Source of the DNA: Pseudomonadota bacterium
GTDB lineage: Bacteria; Myxococcota_A; Bradymonadia; Bradymonadales; GCA-2716585
Assembly: GCA_005804885.1 (NCBI GenBank)
Contig: SYOX01000333.1
Location: forward strand, 1-64,000
Length of the DNA: 64,000 nucleotides
Reading direction: 5' to 3'
Shown: piece after piece, positions 45,753 to 55,900 of the stretch
How positions within the stretch are numbered: position 1 is the stretch's first letter
Layout of the letters: each line of letters starts with the position of its first letter
Notes under the pieces: model-generated
Told to the model about the DNA's origin: nothing
The model's database searches: none
Seen by the model: only the letters and a program-made list of their open reading frames with translations
Position numbers and translations under genes: made by a program

Positions 45753-48587
45753 ATGACGCACGCGACGACGAAGAAGACCCTTCTGACCATGATGCTCATC
45801 GCGCTGGCCGGCGCCGGCCTCACGGGCTGCGGCGGCGACGACGAGGTCGGCGGGCGGAACGCCCAGGGCGACGACGACCTGGAGGCCCAGCCCGAGCCCG
45901 CCCCTGAGCCGACCCCCGCCCTTGAGCCTGAGCCCGACCCCGAACCGGAGGAGCCCTCCGAGCCCGAGCCCGCCCCGATCGTCGAGGACGAGCCCGAGGC
46001 CGAGCCCGAAGCCGAGCCCGAGCCCCAACCGGAGCCCGAGCCCGTGGTCGAGCCCGAGCCCCAACCGGAGCCCGAGCCCGTGGTCGAGCCCGAGCCTGAG
46101 GGCCAGCCGGAGCCCCAACCGGAGCCCGAGCTGACCTGTCCCGAGGGCGAAATCCTGTGTGATGACGGGTGCTTCGATCCCCAGAGCGACGCCGAGCACT
46201 GCGGCGGCTGCGCGCCCTGCGCGCCGGTCGACGGGGCGGCGTCGATCTGCGTCGAGGGGGTGTGCCGCTTCGAATGCGAGGTGGGCTTCCGCGATCTCGA
46301 CCGCGCGGCGATCAACGGCTGTGAGTGCCAGATCACCAACGGCGGCCAGGACACCTGCGATGGCATCGACAACAACTGCGATGGGGGCGTGGACAACGGC
46401 TTCCACGGGTGTGAGGCGGTCGAAGGGGCCTTGACCTACTGCTTCCGGGGGGCGTGCGAATTCAGCTGCACTGCCGGCTTCGTGAATCTGGATCAGGACG
46501 CGGCCAACGGCTGTGAGTGCCAGATCACCAACGGCCGCCAGGACGTCTGTGACGGCATCGACAACGACTGCGACGGGATCGTGGACAACCCCGAGACCGC
46601 CTGCGACTCGCCCTACGGTGGCTTCTCGACGTGCGTGCAGGGGGCCTGCGATCTGCGGTGCGCGCCAAGCTTCGTCGACGTCGACGGGCAGGCGGCCAAC
46701 GGCTGCGAGTGTCACATCACCAACGGCGGTCGGGAGGTGTGCGACGGTCGGGACAACGACTGTGACGGCCAGATCGATGAGGGCGGCGACGTCTGCGAGC
46801 GGCTGCCTGGCGCCGACGTGAGCTGCGTGGACGGCGCGTGCGAGTTCGACTGCGTCGGGAGCTTCGTGGACATCGACGGGGAGGATTTCAACGGCTGCGA
46901 GTGCCAGATCACCAACGGCGGCCGGGACCTGTGCGACGGCGTCGACAACGACTGCGATGGGATCGTGGACAACGCGATCGAGCCTTGCGCGGCGCTGGCC
47001 GGGGCCACGGTGAGCTGCGTGGCGGGGGCGTGCCAGTTCAACTGCATCAGGGGCTTCGTGAACGTCGATCGTCTGGCGGTCAACGGGTGCGAGTGCGGGA
47101 TCAGCAACAGCGGTCAGGAGATCTGCGACGGGGCAGACAACGACTGCGACGGCTTCCTGGACAACAACGATTCCGACTACCTGCCGACGCTCTGCAGCGA
47201 GCAGGAGGGCGTGTGCGAGGGTTCGGAGGCCGAGTGCGAGGCCGGCGTCGTGCTGGAGTGCCCGCTGGAGACCTATGAGGCGCTGGCTTCGATCGAGGGC
47301 GTGCGCTTTGACGGCCTGCGGGATGACGCCGAGCTGACCTGCGACGGGCTGGACAACAACTGCGACGGCGCCGAGGACGAGAATTGCTGCGGCGGTGGCG
47401 AGGGGGTCGTGGAGGTGGCGCTGGACCTGCCCTTTACGCAGCGGCAGGTGCGGCCGACGACGGCGACGAGCGCCGATGGGTCCTTGACCTTCTTCGCGTG
47501 GCAGCACACCCAGGACGCGACCGGCGTGACGCCTGAGACCGGCGAGGTGCGCTGGGTGGTGGTGGATCGGAGCTTGCGGGCGGTGGGGTCGATCGGGCGG
47601 CTCTTCGCGACTGGGGCCGAGACGATCGACCCGGCGGCGGCCTGGGATGGCAGCGGCTTCGTGATGGTGGCCGTGCACCGCAGCCAGGAGGAGCGGATCG
47701 CCATCGTGCGGGTGAGCCCGCAGGGGGCGGCTCAGGAGAGCCGGATCCTGGTGACGGACGCGCGGCGCGGGTTCAACTTCGCCGACCCTGCCATCGCGAT
47801 GCGCGCCAACGGCACCGGCGTGGTGACCTGGACGCAGAGCGCGGGCGACGTGGTGATTCCTTGCATCAACGAGACGGCGACCTCGTGCGTCAAGGCGACG
47901 CGGGTCAACGCGCAGCTCGGCGCCAGCACGATCGATGAGGTTTCGGTGCAGCCTGAGCTGCGCTTCGAGGCCAGCCGCTCGGCCGTGGCGCTCAACCAGG
48001 CCGGCGGGATGGTGACGTGGTTCAAGAAGAAGGGCGACGTGGGGACCTTGCAGTGGAAGTCGTTGACGGTGGAGGGTTTTCCGGTCGGCGACGTGCTGGA
48101 GCAGCGGCTCTTCAGCCGGATCGCGACGAACGTGCGGCCCTCGATGGTGGCTTCGGACAGGTCCTTCCATATCGCGTCCTTGACGGAGGGCAGCAACACC
48201 CAGCTCGCGGTGCGCGTCATGGGGCTCAACGCCAACGGGAGTCGCTTCGGCAACCGGGTCTTCGCCGAGACGAACTCGCCGCGGGAGTCGGTGGTGATCG
48301 GTGCGATGGGGCAAGGGTTCGCGGTGGCGTGGCTCGACAAGGGCTTCCGCAATTTCGTGCGGGTTCAGCCCGTCCTGTCTGACGGGCTCCCGGTTGGGCA
48401 GCCGGTGGACGTGATCGAGGAGGCCAGCAATGGTCGGATCTTCACGGACAGGCTCTTGAACTTCTCGGAGCTTGAGGGGGTCGGGGCGGTGCTGACCTAC
48501 GCCGATCCGCGCAGCGCCAGCCTCTTCGGCAAGCTCAACGCGGTGGTCCTGAACGCCGATCTGGACAAGCTCTGCTTCGAGCGCTGA
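45753..48587 (+). CDS. Large lipoprotein with Pro-Glu linker and MopE-like repeats
   Basis: 944 residues from the ATG at 45753 (AGAGGAA upstream). Lipobox TGC (Cys26). Residues 45-130: Pro-Glu/Pro-Gln repeats, a rigid charged tether. Residues 130-550: a Cys-rich array with six DNDCDG-type loops ([73 protein letters not shown]), five preceded by NGCEC(Q/H/G)I(T/S)N. These resemble MopE/thrombospondin-3-type metal-binding modules. The last 400 residues look like a beta-propeller ([33 protein letters not shown]). Probably a metal-loaded surface protein; ligand unknown. Confidence 0.82.
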   Translation: MTHATTKKTLLTMMLIALAGAGLTGCGGDDEVGGRNAQGDDDLEAQPEPAPEPTPALEPEPDPEPEEPSEPEPAPIVEDEPEAEPEAEPEPQPEPEPVVEPEPQPEPEPVVEPEPEGQPEPQPEPELTCPEGEILCDDGCFDPQSDAEHCGGCAPCAPVDGAASICVEGVCRFECEVGFRDLDRAAINGCECQITNGGQDTCDGIDNNCDGGVDNGFHGCEAVEGALTYCFRGACEFSCTAGFVNLDQDAANGCECQITNGRQDVCDGIDNDCDGIVDNPETACDSPYGGFSTCVQGACDLRCAPSFVDVDGQAANGCECHITNGGREVCDGRDNDCDGQIDEGGDVCERLPGADVSCVDGACEFDCVGSFVDIDGEDFNGCECQITNGGRDLCDGVDNDCDGIVDNAIEPCAALAGATVSCVAGACQFNCIRGFVNVDRLAVNGCECGISNSGQEICDGADNDCDGFLDNNDSDYLPTLCSEQEGVCEGSEAECEAGVVLECPLETYEALASIEGVRFDGLRDDAELTCDGLDNNCDGAEDENCCGGGEGVVEVALDLPFTQRQVRPTTATSADGSLTFFAWQHTQDATGVTPETGEVRWVVVDRSLRAVGSIGRLFATGAETIDPAAAWDGSGFVMVAVHRSQEERIAIVRVSPQGAAQESRILVTDARRGFNFADPAIAMRANGTGVVTWTQSAGDVVIPCINETATSCVKATRVNAQLGASTIDEVSVQPELRFEASRSAVALNQAGGMVTWFKKKGDVGTLQWKSLTVEGFPVGDVLEQRLFSRIATNVRPSMVASDRSFHIASLTEGSNTQLAVRVMGLNANGSRFGNRVFAETNSPRESVVIGAMGQGFAVAWLDKGFRNFVRVQPVLSDGLPVGQPVDVIEEASNGRIFTDRLLNFSELEGVGAVLTYADPRSASLFGKLNAVVLNADLDKLCFER
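46020..46091 (+). repeat. 36-bp perfect tandem repeat coding a Pro-Glu tether
   Basis: Two identical 36-base units (46020-46055 and 46056-46091), each encoding [12 protein letters not shown], inside the lipoprotein gene at 45753. The unit is in frame, so copy-number change would only alter tether length. Confidence 0.85.
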
Positions 48588-48639
48588 TCGTCGAGCGCCG
48601 ATCGTCGAGCGCTGATCGTCGAGCGCTGATCGTCGAGCG
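48586..48639 (+). repeat. Short tandem repeat, GATCGTCGAGCG x4
   Basis: Four copies of GATCGTCGAGCG with a 14-base period (starts 48586, 48600, 48614, 48628), beginning inside the stop codon of the 45753 gene. The same 12-mer occurs twice more at 57063 and 57081 at the edge of the dispersed repeat. Its function is unknown. Confidence 0.75.
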
Positions 48640-48673
48640 GGCCGAGGTTCGAGGGGCCGATCAGGGGCCGAGG

Positions 48674-48702
48674 GGGGTCAGATCCGTGGAGGGTCTGGCC
48701 CC
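48674..48702. terminator. Imperfect hairpin between convergent genes
   Basis: GGGGTCAGATCC-GTGGA-GGGTCTGGCCCC: a 12-bp stem that is complete if two G-U pairs are allowed, with a 5-nt loop. It is followed by a pyrimidine-rich stretch on the plus strand but no T-run, so it is a plausible weak terminator for the 45753 gene rather than a textbook one. Confidence 0.4.
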
Positions 48703-48755
48703 TTCGCCGTTCTTGTCGGCGGGGTGGCGGTCGAGGGGGCCGGGCCGAGGGGGTG

Positions 48756-48836
48756 ATACGGAACCACGCTCAAGCCACTTACAATCTGGGCCACCAGGAA
48801 GCCCAAGATGAAAGTGCTTCAAACGTGGTTCCGTAT
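48756..48836. repeat. 81-bp inverted-repeat element between convergent genes
   Basis: Ends are a perfect 13-bp inverted repeat (ATACGGAACCACG at 48756-48768, complement at 48824-48836), extended inwards by an imperfect match (AAGCCACTT against AAGTGCTT). The centre of about 30 bases is unique. It lies between the end of the plus-strand gene (48587) and the end of the minus-strand gene (48841). It could be a bidirectional terminator without a T-tract, or a remnant of a small inverted-repeat element. Confidence 0.6.
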
Positions 48837-48840
48837 GAGA

Positions 48841-50763
48841 TCAGGGCAAGGGCAGGATCATCTGGAGATACGCGGAGTTGCGCTCGTTGAAGTGGGGCTT
48901 GGGGGCGTCGCCGAACTCGACGCGCTCCTCGAAGGGGCGGTTCTGGCCGGCGTCCATGATGGAGCCCTCCTCGTCGAAGTCGTTGTGGAAGCGCATCGAG
49001 TCGGTGAAGAGGTCCTCCTGGAAGAAGCTCATGCCGAGGGAGTGGCCGATCTCGTGGGTGATGGTGCCGCCGATCAGGTTGCCCATGGAGAAGATGGCCA
49101 GCTCGATGTCGGCGACGCGGGGGCCGTCGGGCCACTCGGCGGCGTCGATGGGGATGCCGCCGAGCGCGGGCATGAAGGGTCGGAAGATCTGGTCGAAGTT
49201 GCCCGAGGCGATCGTGCTGCCGGGGTCGAGCGAGGGGCTGAAGGTGCGAAAGGACTCGATGAAGACGCCGCCGAAGACGTAGAAGCCCAGATCGCCGCTC
49301 TCGGCGTTCTGGCTGCCGACGATGTCGTTGAGGCGGATGTTGCCGGTGTCCTTGCCCGCGGAGTTGTCCAGCCCGAAGAGGCCCGCGCCGTTGGGGTCGG
49401 GGCCGCCGACCTCGATGATGGTGTACTCCACGAAGTCGTCCGGGCGGATGTCCGAGAACTCGATGTTGACCCCGGCGTAGTCGCGCTCAAGGACCGCGAA
49501 GATCCGGGCCCGGATCTCGGGCTCGACGTTGCGCATCCCGAAGGAGTCCAGCGCCTCGCTGAAGTTGGGCAAGAAGCGCACGAAGACGCGCTGGAGGGTC
49601 GGGGCGACCTCCAGCGTCCCCTGGAAGGGGCGCCCGAAGACGGTGTTGTTGCCCTGGACCAGCACGGGGGTGATGGTGCCCTGGAAGCTGCCCGGGGCCG
49701 CCGTCAGCCCCACGAGGGTCAACACCCCGCCGCGATCCTCGACCGTCGAGCGCAGCACGAGCTGGGCCTCGGTGTGCGAGGGCACGGCCTCGGGCGCCAC
49801 CTGGATCGCCTTTGGCCCCGAGAAGTCGATCACCGTCCCGCCCCGGGTGCGGAAGCTGCCGTCGAGCGTGAAGAACATCGACTGGCCCAGGTTCGCGTCG
49901 GCGCTGATGAAGCCGCGCCCCAGCGCGCGCATGATCTGCCCCCGGCTGGCCGCGGGCGGGTCGAAGCCGTCGATCTCCGAGGGCAGGAGCGCGATGGTCG
50001 CGTTGAGCGTGTCGCCCTCCAACCGGCCGCCCAGCTCGTGGTTGTTGACCGGCCTGAGCGTCCCCGAGAACGAGCCCGGCTTGATCCCGAAGACCACCAC
50101 CGACCAGTGCACCACCGCGTCCTGGCGGCTTGCCCCGACGGCCACCGGCAACACGGCCGAGACGAGCGTCGCCGCGCTGCCGTCCGTCGGCGAGAAGGTC
50201 CCGTCCACCAGCAGGTCCGTCGTCCCCTCGCCTGGCCTCAAGAGGCCCTCGGCCGGGAAGCGGAGCTGATCGTCGGCGAAGATCTCCAGCTGCGAGGGCA
50301 GATCCAGCCCCGGCCTGAGCGACTCCCTGAAGAAGATGATGGCCGTGGGCAGCTCGTCGATCCCCTTGAGCCCTCCGCCCAGATCGTCGATCTCCACCCT
50401 CAAAGACCCCTGAAACTCCGCCTCGCCCGAGATCGCCAGGATGTTGACGAGCTTGTCCCAGCCCACGCTGACGTCCAGCCCCTGGCTCGTCTCGACGAAG
50501 TCCGCCCCGATCGACGCCTCCACGGGCCGACCGTCTATCGCCCCGTTCAGCACCACCCGCGCCGCCGCAGGCACGATCGCCCCGGCCCCCTCCACCTTGC
50601 ACAGCAGAGAGCCACCCAGGACGATCGTCTCGTCCACCAGGGTCAACTGAATGTCCAGGATCTGCTCGGCGGGCGCTCCGGGCGGGACCGGCACCTCGTC
50701 GCCGCACCCCGACGACGCCAGACACGCGAGGACCAGCACACACCACCGCCAACCGCTTCTCAT
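48841..50763 (-). CDS. Metzincin-like metalloprotease lipoprotein
   Basis: 640 residues from the ATG at 50763 (GAGGGTGG upstream; GTG at 50772 is an alternative). Lipobox SSGC (Cys20). Residues 30-400: repetitive beta-rich region of unknown family. C-terminal domain: zinc motif THEIGHSLGMSFF with His570, Glu571 and His574, then GSIMDAGQN, a Met-turn as in metzincins, about 35 residues later. The position that should carry the third ligand (HExxHxxGxxH/D) is Phe580, so the third zinc ligand, if any, is elsewhere (His593 in MRFHNDFD is a candidate). Likely a surface protease; substrate unknown. Confidence 0.8.
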   Translation of the reverse strand: MRSGWRWCVLVLACLASSGCGDEVPVPPGAPAEQILDIQLTLVDETIVLGGSLLCKVEGAGAIVPAAARVVLNGAIDGRPVEASIGADFVETSQGLDVSVGWDKLVNILAISGEAEFQGSLRVEIDDLGGGLKGIDELPTAIIFFRESLRPGLDLPSQLEIFADDQLRFPAEGLLRPGEGTTDLLVDGTFSPTDGSAATLVSAVLPVAVGASRQDAVVHWSVVVFGIKPGSFSGTLRPVNNHELGGRLEGDTLNATIALLPSEIDGFDPPAASRGQIMRALGRGFISADANLGQSMFFTLDGSFRTRGGTVIDFSGPKAIQVAPEAVPSHTEAQLVLRSTVEDRGGVLTLVGLTAAPGSFQGTITPVLVQGNNTVFGRPFQGTLEVAPTLQRVFVRFLPNFSEALDSFGMRNVEPEIRARIFAVLERDYAGVNIEFSDIRPDDFVEYTIIEVGGPDPNGAGLFGLDNSAGKDTGNIRLNDIVGSQNAESGDLGFYVFGGVFIESFRTFSPSLDPGSTIASGNFDQIFRPFMPALGGIPIDAAEWPDGPRVADIELAIFSMGNLIGGTITHEIGHSLGMSFFQEDLFTDSMRFHNDFDEEGSIMDAGQNRPFEERVEFGDAPKPHFNERNSAYLQMILPLP

Positions 50764-50861
50764 CGCATCCACCCTCTGCTCGCCACGGGCGCCGGGCGCC
50801 GGATCTCTCCGGTCAGCCTAGCGAAGATGCCCCGAGGCGTCAATCTCGACCCTGACGGGCT

Positions 50862-52088
50862 CTATGGCTCATCGTCGAGCCGCGCCGCCCAGAGATCCAG
50901 CAGCGCGCCGCGCTCGACAGGCCGCTGCTCCTGGGGGTCCAGGGCCAGGTCGTAGAGCGCCAGCCGCCGCTCCTCGTAGCGCTCCTCGATGATCTTGTGG
51001 CGGCCGTCCGTGAGCCCGCGGATCACCTGCCCCTCCTGCTCCCTCGGCGTCAGATAACCCGCCCGCGCGCTGTGGAAGCTGAAGATCCGCGCCCCGCGCC
51101 CCTCCAGCGCCTTCGGATCCCCGAAGATCGCCGGGCTCAGGTCCAGGCTCTCGCCCGGCGCCTCGGCCGGGCAGCCCGCCAGAGACAGCAGCGTGGCGTG
51201 GAGGTCGAGCCCCTGCGCCGGGGTGTCGACGCGCCGGAAGCCCTCGACGCGAGGATCGATGACGATCAGCGGGATGCGCAGCACCTCCTCGAAGAGCGTC
51301 CCGTGGTGCGCCGTCGAGGCGTGGCCGACGTGCCCGTGCTCCAGCAGCTCGTCGCCGTGATCGGCGCTCAACACCACGCAGGTCCGCTCCCGCGACGGGC
51401 TGGCCTGCACGGCCTCCAGCACGCCGTCGAGCCAGACGCCCATCCGGCGCACGCACGCCGCGTACATCCTCACCACGTCCGGCCGATCCCCCGGCTCCAG
51501 CGAGAACTGCCCGCGCGGCACCACGAACTGCGAGCCCACCGAGGCCCGCACCCGCTCCGGGAGCGCCCCCTCGTCGACCCCGAGCGCCGCTTGGCTCTCC
51601 GCGTCGGCCCAGTAGGGCAGGTGGACCCACTTGTAATGAAACCACAGGAAATACGGGTGTTTGCTTGATCCGTGGTGTCGGATTGCCTCGATCAGCGAGG
51701 GGTCCTCGGGGTTCTTGGGGTAGTCCGGGGCGTCTTCTGCGCGGTAGCCGAGGTTGGCGTAGTTGTCCAGGCGATTGAGGTAGACCAGGTTCGGGCACCG
51801 CCAGCCCGCCGCGCCGAGCGCCTGGGCCACGGAGGGGCCGCCCTGCGGCGGGGTCGACCAGGCGTAGTGGGCGCCGTGGCGCTCGGGGCGCTGGCCGGTG
51901 AGCATCGAGACGATCGCCGGGGTGGTCCAGGGCGCATTGCTCCAGACGCGATCGAAGCGCGCGGTCATCGGCGCGAGGCGGTCGAGCGCCGGGACGAGCG
52001 GCACCCCTTCGAAGGACCCCGTGAAGTCCGCCCTCCAGGCGTCGACCGTGATGAAGATGACGTTGTGTGGGGCGTCGCGCGCGGTCAT
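50862..52088 (-). CDS. Sulfatase-fold hydrolase with Thr at the nucleophile position
   Basis: 408 residues, no signal peptide, so cytosolic as read. Alkaline-phosphatase superfamily: metal ligand Asp16 in ITVDAWRAD, the SNAPWTTPAIVSMLTG element, and ADHGDEL with Asp243 and His244. Where true sulfatases have Cys/Ser-x-Pro-x-Arg, this protein has Thr55-Thr-Pro-Ala-Ile, so neither formylglycine conversion nor the Arg is possible. Thr nucleophiles occur in phospho- and phosphoglycerol transferases of the fold, so a transferase or phosphodiesterase role is plausible. The ATG overlaps the stop of the nucleotidyltransferase gene. Confidence 0.82.
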   Translation of the reverse strand: MTARDAPHNVIFITVDAWRADFTGSFEGVPLVPALDRLAPMTARFDRVWSNAPWTTPAIVSMLTGQRPERHGAHYAWSTPPQGGPSVAQALGAAGWRCPNLVYLNRLDNYANLGYRAEDAPDYPKNPEDPSLIEAIRHHGSSKHPYFLWFHYKWVHLPYWADAESQAALGVDEGALPERVRASVGSQFVVPRGQFSLEPGDRPDVVRMYAACVRRMGVWLDGVLEAVQASPSRERTCVVLSADHGDELLEHGHVGHASTAHHGTLFEEVLRIPLIVIDPRVEGFRRVDTPAQGLDLHATLLSLAGCPAEAPGESLDLSPAIFGDPKALEGRGARIFSFHSARAGYLTPREQEGQVIRGLTDGRHKIIEERYEERRLALYDLALDPQEQRPVERGALLDLWAARLDDEP

Positions 52089-52903
52089 GAGCTCTCCCTC
52101 GGATCGGCCCTCCAGCGCGCGGCCCCGGCCTCGAAGCGGCGCGCGGCGTCCTCGTAGCCGGCCATGACGCCCAGATCGAGGATATCACCGTCGAGCATGA
52201 CGCCAAAGAGCAGCCCGCGCCGCGCCAGCTCCCCCAGCACCTCCAGGTGCACCCCGTCGCGCGGCGAGGCGCCGTGGAGGGTCCGGTCCAGCGCGGCGGC
52301 GTAGCAGGGGCCGCGCAGCTCGGCGAAGGTCGTGTGCACCGCGCCGGGTTCGAGCGCCCCGGTCGCCTCCAGCGCCACGATCCGCCGCAGCGGCCCGGCC
52401 AGGGGCGCCGTGATGGCGCGGGCGGTCAGGCCAGAGCGGGCGGCGCTGGCCTCGGTGACCTCGGTGAGCCCGAAGACCACGGCGTCGCCCTCGGGGGCGT
52501 GGAGGGCGAGCTGGCTCAGGGCGCGCTGATCGGGCAGGTGCAGGTAGTCGGGGTAGAGGACAGCGAAAGCCTCGGGATCATTGAGCAATGCGAGCCCGCG
52601 CGCCACCGCGTCGAGGACGCCGAGCGGCTCGGGCTGGAGCGCGATGTGGATCTCCAGCGCCCCGAAGGGGCCAGACTCCAGCCACGCGCGCAGCGCCTCC
52701 TTCCGCGGGCTGATGACGACGGCCACGCGCTCGATCCCCGCCGCTTGCGCCTCCAGCAGCGCGCCGGCGATCGCGGGCAGCGCCCCCGCGTCGCCCTGGG
52801 CGTGGCTCGCGCCCAGCGGGAGCAGCTCCTTCGGGGTCGTCGCCGTCAGCGGGCGCAGCCGCGTGCCCAGGCCAGCGGCGGGGATGACGGCGCAGGTGAT
52901 CAT
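52085..52903 (-). CDS. Nucleotidyltransferase (GalU/RfbA-like)
   Basis: 272 residues. N-terminal signature CAVIPAAGLGTRLRPLTATT then PKELLPLG, the nucleotide-binding loop of NTP_transferase enzymes; LYPDYLHLPDQ is the region of the metal-binding Asp. These enzymes make NDP-sugars from sugar-1-phosphates. It is flanked with 4-base overlaps by the glycosidase-like gene upstream and the sulfatase-fold gene downstream, so it belongs to a carbohydrate-handling operon. The substrate (glucose, mannose or other sugar) cannot be decided from the sequence. Confidence 0.85.
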   Translation of the reverse strand: MITCAVIPAAGLGTRLRPLTATTPKELLPLGASHAQGDAGALPAIAGALLEAQAAGIERVAVVISPRKEALRAWLESGPFGALEIHIALQPEPLGVLDAVARGLALLNDPEAFAVLYPDYLHLPDQRALSQLALHAPEGDAVVFGLTEVTEASAARSGLTARAITAPLAGPLRRIVALEATGALEPGAVHTTFAELRGPCYAAALDRTLHGASPRDGVHLEVLGELARRGLLFGVMLDGDILDLGVMAGYEDAARRFEAGAARWRADPRESS

Positions 52904-55900
52904 GGCGCGTCGATCCAGAGGCGGTGGCGGCCAGGGGGCAGCGCGACGAGGCCGCGCGCGTCGGGCCTCAGCACCTCGCCGGACTTGCTCGCGCGGCCGG
53001 CGGCGGCCGGCAGCTGGAGCTCGATGGCCTCGGCGTCGACCGCGTCGATCAAGACCTCGAAGCCCCCGCCGCGCGGTGTGACCTCGATCGAGGCGAGGCC
53101 GCCGAGGGTGGGCGCCGCGATCAACCGCAGCGGGCCTGCGAGCCAGCCGGGCAGGGGGGCGGCCAGGAAGCGCAGGCGTCGCCCCGGCTGGCCGTCGGCC
53201 TCGGGCAGCTCCGTGACGAGCGCGTGCCGGATGAGCTGGAGCGCGACCCCGATCCCGCCCACGCAAGGCTCGCTGCGGCCCAGCCGGCGCCCCGGCAGGT
53301 GGGCGTCGTGGCCCCAGGCGGCCGCCTCGCGCTGGATCGGGCTGACCTCCCGGAAGGTGCAGACCTCCGGGTCCATCGCGCTGGCGATCAGCCCGCAGAG
53401 CCCCGTCCAGAAGACCTCCCTTCGCCCCGCCCGCAGCGCGCGGATCAGGTAGCCGACGCAGTAATGGGCGTCGACGCCATGGCCCGGGTTGCCCCAGTCG
53501 TCAAAGCGCGGCAGCCCGAAGTAGAGCCGGTCGTCGCGCTCCATGAAGGCGTCGATGGCGTCAGCGCGGGGGTCGCCGGGGGAGAAGAAGTCCATCGGGT
53601 CGAGGATGCCCGCGGCCATGAGCTGGTAGTAGCTGCCCGCGTCGCCGCCCCCCGTGTCCAGAGGGTAGAAGTCCCCGTAATCGTTGGTGATCTTGACCGC
53701 GTCGAGGGCGCCCAGGATCGCGCGCCGGAAGTCGTCGACCTCCTCGCGCCAGGGCGAGCCTGGGCCCTCGGCCCTCGCCAGCGCCCGCAGGCCGACCCAG
53801 TTGGCGACGTTGCCGAAGAGGCTCTGGGTCGGGAAGCTCAGGTCGCCGCCGTAGCGAAAGGCCGGCAGCAGCCCCGGGAAGGTCCGCCAGCCGCCGGCCT
53901 CGATCGCTCCGGTGGCCTCGGCGGTCCGCGCCCGCTGCTCGACCACCCAGGCGCCCAGGGATCGCAGCAGCGCCCGCTGCTCCGCATCGAAGGCCTCGGC
54001 CCAGCCCACCCCGACCAGCGCGCAGAGCCGCTCGGCCTGCCAGGGCGTCAGCCCATTGCGAAGGTCGTGCAGGTAGTGATCCTTGGACAGGTGCTCGGCC
54101 TGGAGGTAGGTGGCCTTGAAGGACGTCAGCGCCTGCCTCCCCAGGCCCCACTGCGCCCAGGCGCAGAAGAGCCAGTCCTCCTCCAGCCCGAAGAAGTCCC
54201 GGTCGTAGACCGAGGGGGCGATCCCGTAGGGCACCCGCTCGTCCTCAAGGATGAAGAGCGACGACTGCACCAGGAGGCGCTTGACGAGCGCGCCCCACGC
54301 CGGGTCGGGCAGGTCGACCTCGATCGCGCCGTCGAGCGCGGCCCTCACAGCCCCTCGGAGGCGATCCAGGCCGGCCTCCATGCTCTCTTCTGGGGCCGGC
54401 AGCGCCTCGGGGGCCGGCAGCGCCGCGCCGCTCGTCAGCGGGAAGCGCAGGCCGCGCCGGACGCGCGCCCCCGGCGCCAGCACCTCGCGGGTCGTCAACA
54501 CCCACTCCGAGCGCGGATCGGGCGGGATCGTCAGGCCCCAGGGGCCTTCGGCGGCCAGCGCCGCCGCCCCATCCTCCCAACGGAGCGTCAGCGTGCCGCC
54601 CCCCGAGGTGGCCAGCAGCCGCAGAGGGAGCGCCCAGAGGTAATCCCGCAGCGCAGCGCCGACCTCGATCGCGACCTTTGCCTCGTCCCCCGAGCGGTTC
54701 TCGACCTCGATCCACCACTGGAGCGTCGGCGCCCCGTCGGCGGGATCGACGAAGAGGGTCTGGCGGGCCCTCACCGGGCCGTGGTCGCGCTCGAAGGTCA
54801 GCGCGGGGGCGTCGGGCGCGAGGCTCCGGCGCGTCGGCCCGGTGGGGGGCGTCGACAGGCGCGCGCCGAGCGTCAGGCATTGCGCGTGGCCTACGCCGTG
54901 GGGCGCGCTGCCGCCCGGCTGGAGCTGGACGTGCCCGTCGGCGTCCACGCCGACGCGGGGCGCCGTGTGTGGGACGCCCAGCGACGCCGCCATCCTCAGC
55001 GGCGTGCAGTAACTGGCCGCCGTATCAAGAGAAAATATACCCCTTGCGATGAATTCGGGCGAGGGGTCGTCACGGCGCTCGGGGCGCTTGGGGGTCGCGG
55101 CGGGGGGGAGGGTGCGCCAGCCGGGTGCGTCGGGGAGGCGGTCGATGAGGGCGGCGCTGGAGATCGCCAGGAGGGCGCTTCGGGGCAGGGGCATGGAGAG
55201 TCGGAGGCCGTCGAGGGTGTCGGCCGCGGGCATCATGAGGGCGGCGCGCACGACCCCGGCGACGACGCCGGCGTCGTCGGTGTTGATGGCGCGGGCGTCG
55301 ATCTCGACGGGGCGCCAGCCGCCCAGGCCGTCTGGCGCGCGGGCGGTGGCGGCGGCGATCCAGGCGCTCAGGTCCGCGGGGCGCCCGAAGCTCCCGAGGC
55401 GGACGAGATCGAGCGCGAGGCCGCGCGCGGGGGTGTCGTGGGGAAGCCGCAGCTCGATCTCGGGCAGGTCGCTCAGGTCGAGGCAGGTCCAGGGGTCGCC
55501 GTCCGTGGCCAGGGGCATGGCGGGCGAGTGGGCGCGGCCTTCGGCGTCGACGGCCAGGATTTCGAGGTCAGGCGAGGCGCTCGAGAGGATCGAGAGCGCG
55601 GCGATGCGCATGACGCCGGGGTGGCCTGGGGCGCCTGAGCCGGGGGCCTGTTCGACGATGAGGGCCTGGATGGCGGCGTCGACGGGCAGCTCGACGAGGG
55701 CCGAGGAGGCGCGGGCCAGCTCGGTCAGGGCGACCTCGGCGCCGTCGATCACGACGAGGACGCGGAAGGCGAGGGGCTCGTAGCCGGAGGGCCAGCGCAG
55801 GCGCAGGGCGGCGACCTGGACGGGCGACCTCCAGCGGACGCCGGCGCGGTGGAGGAGGGCGGGGTCGTCCTGGGAGCGGTACTCCTTGAAGGCCAGCTCG

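Noticed and set aside
48586-48639. CRISPR-like array
   Set aside because: Period of 14 bases with 2-base spacers; no cas genes; a simple tandem repeat.
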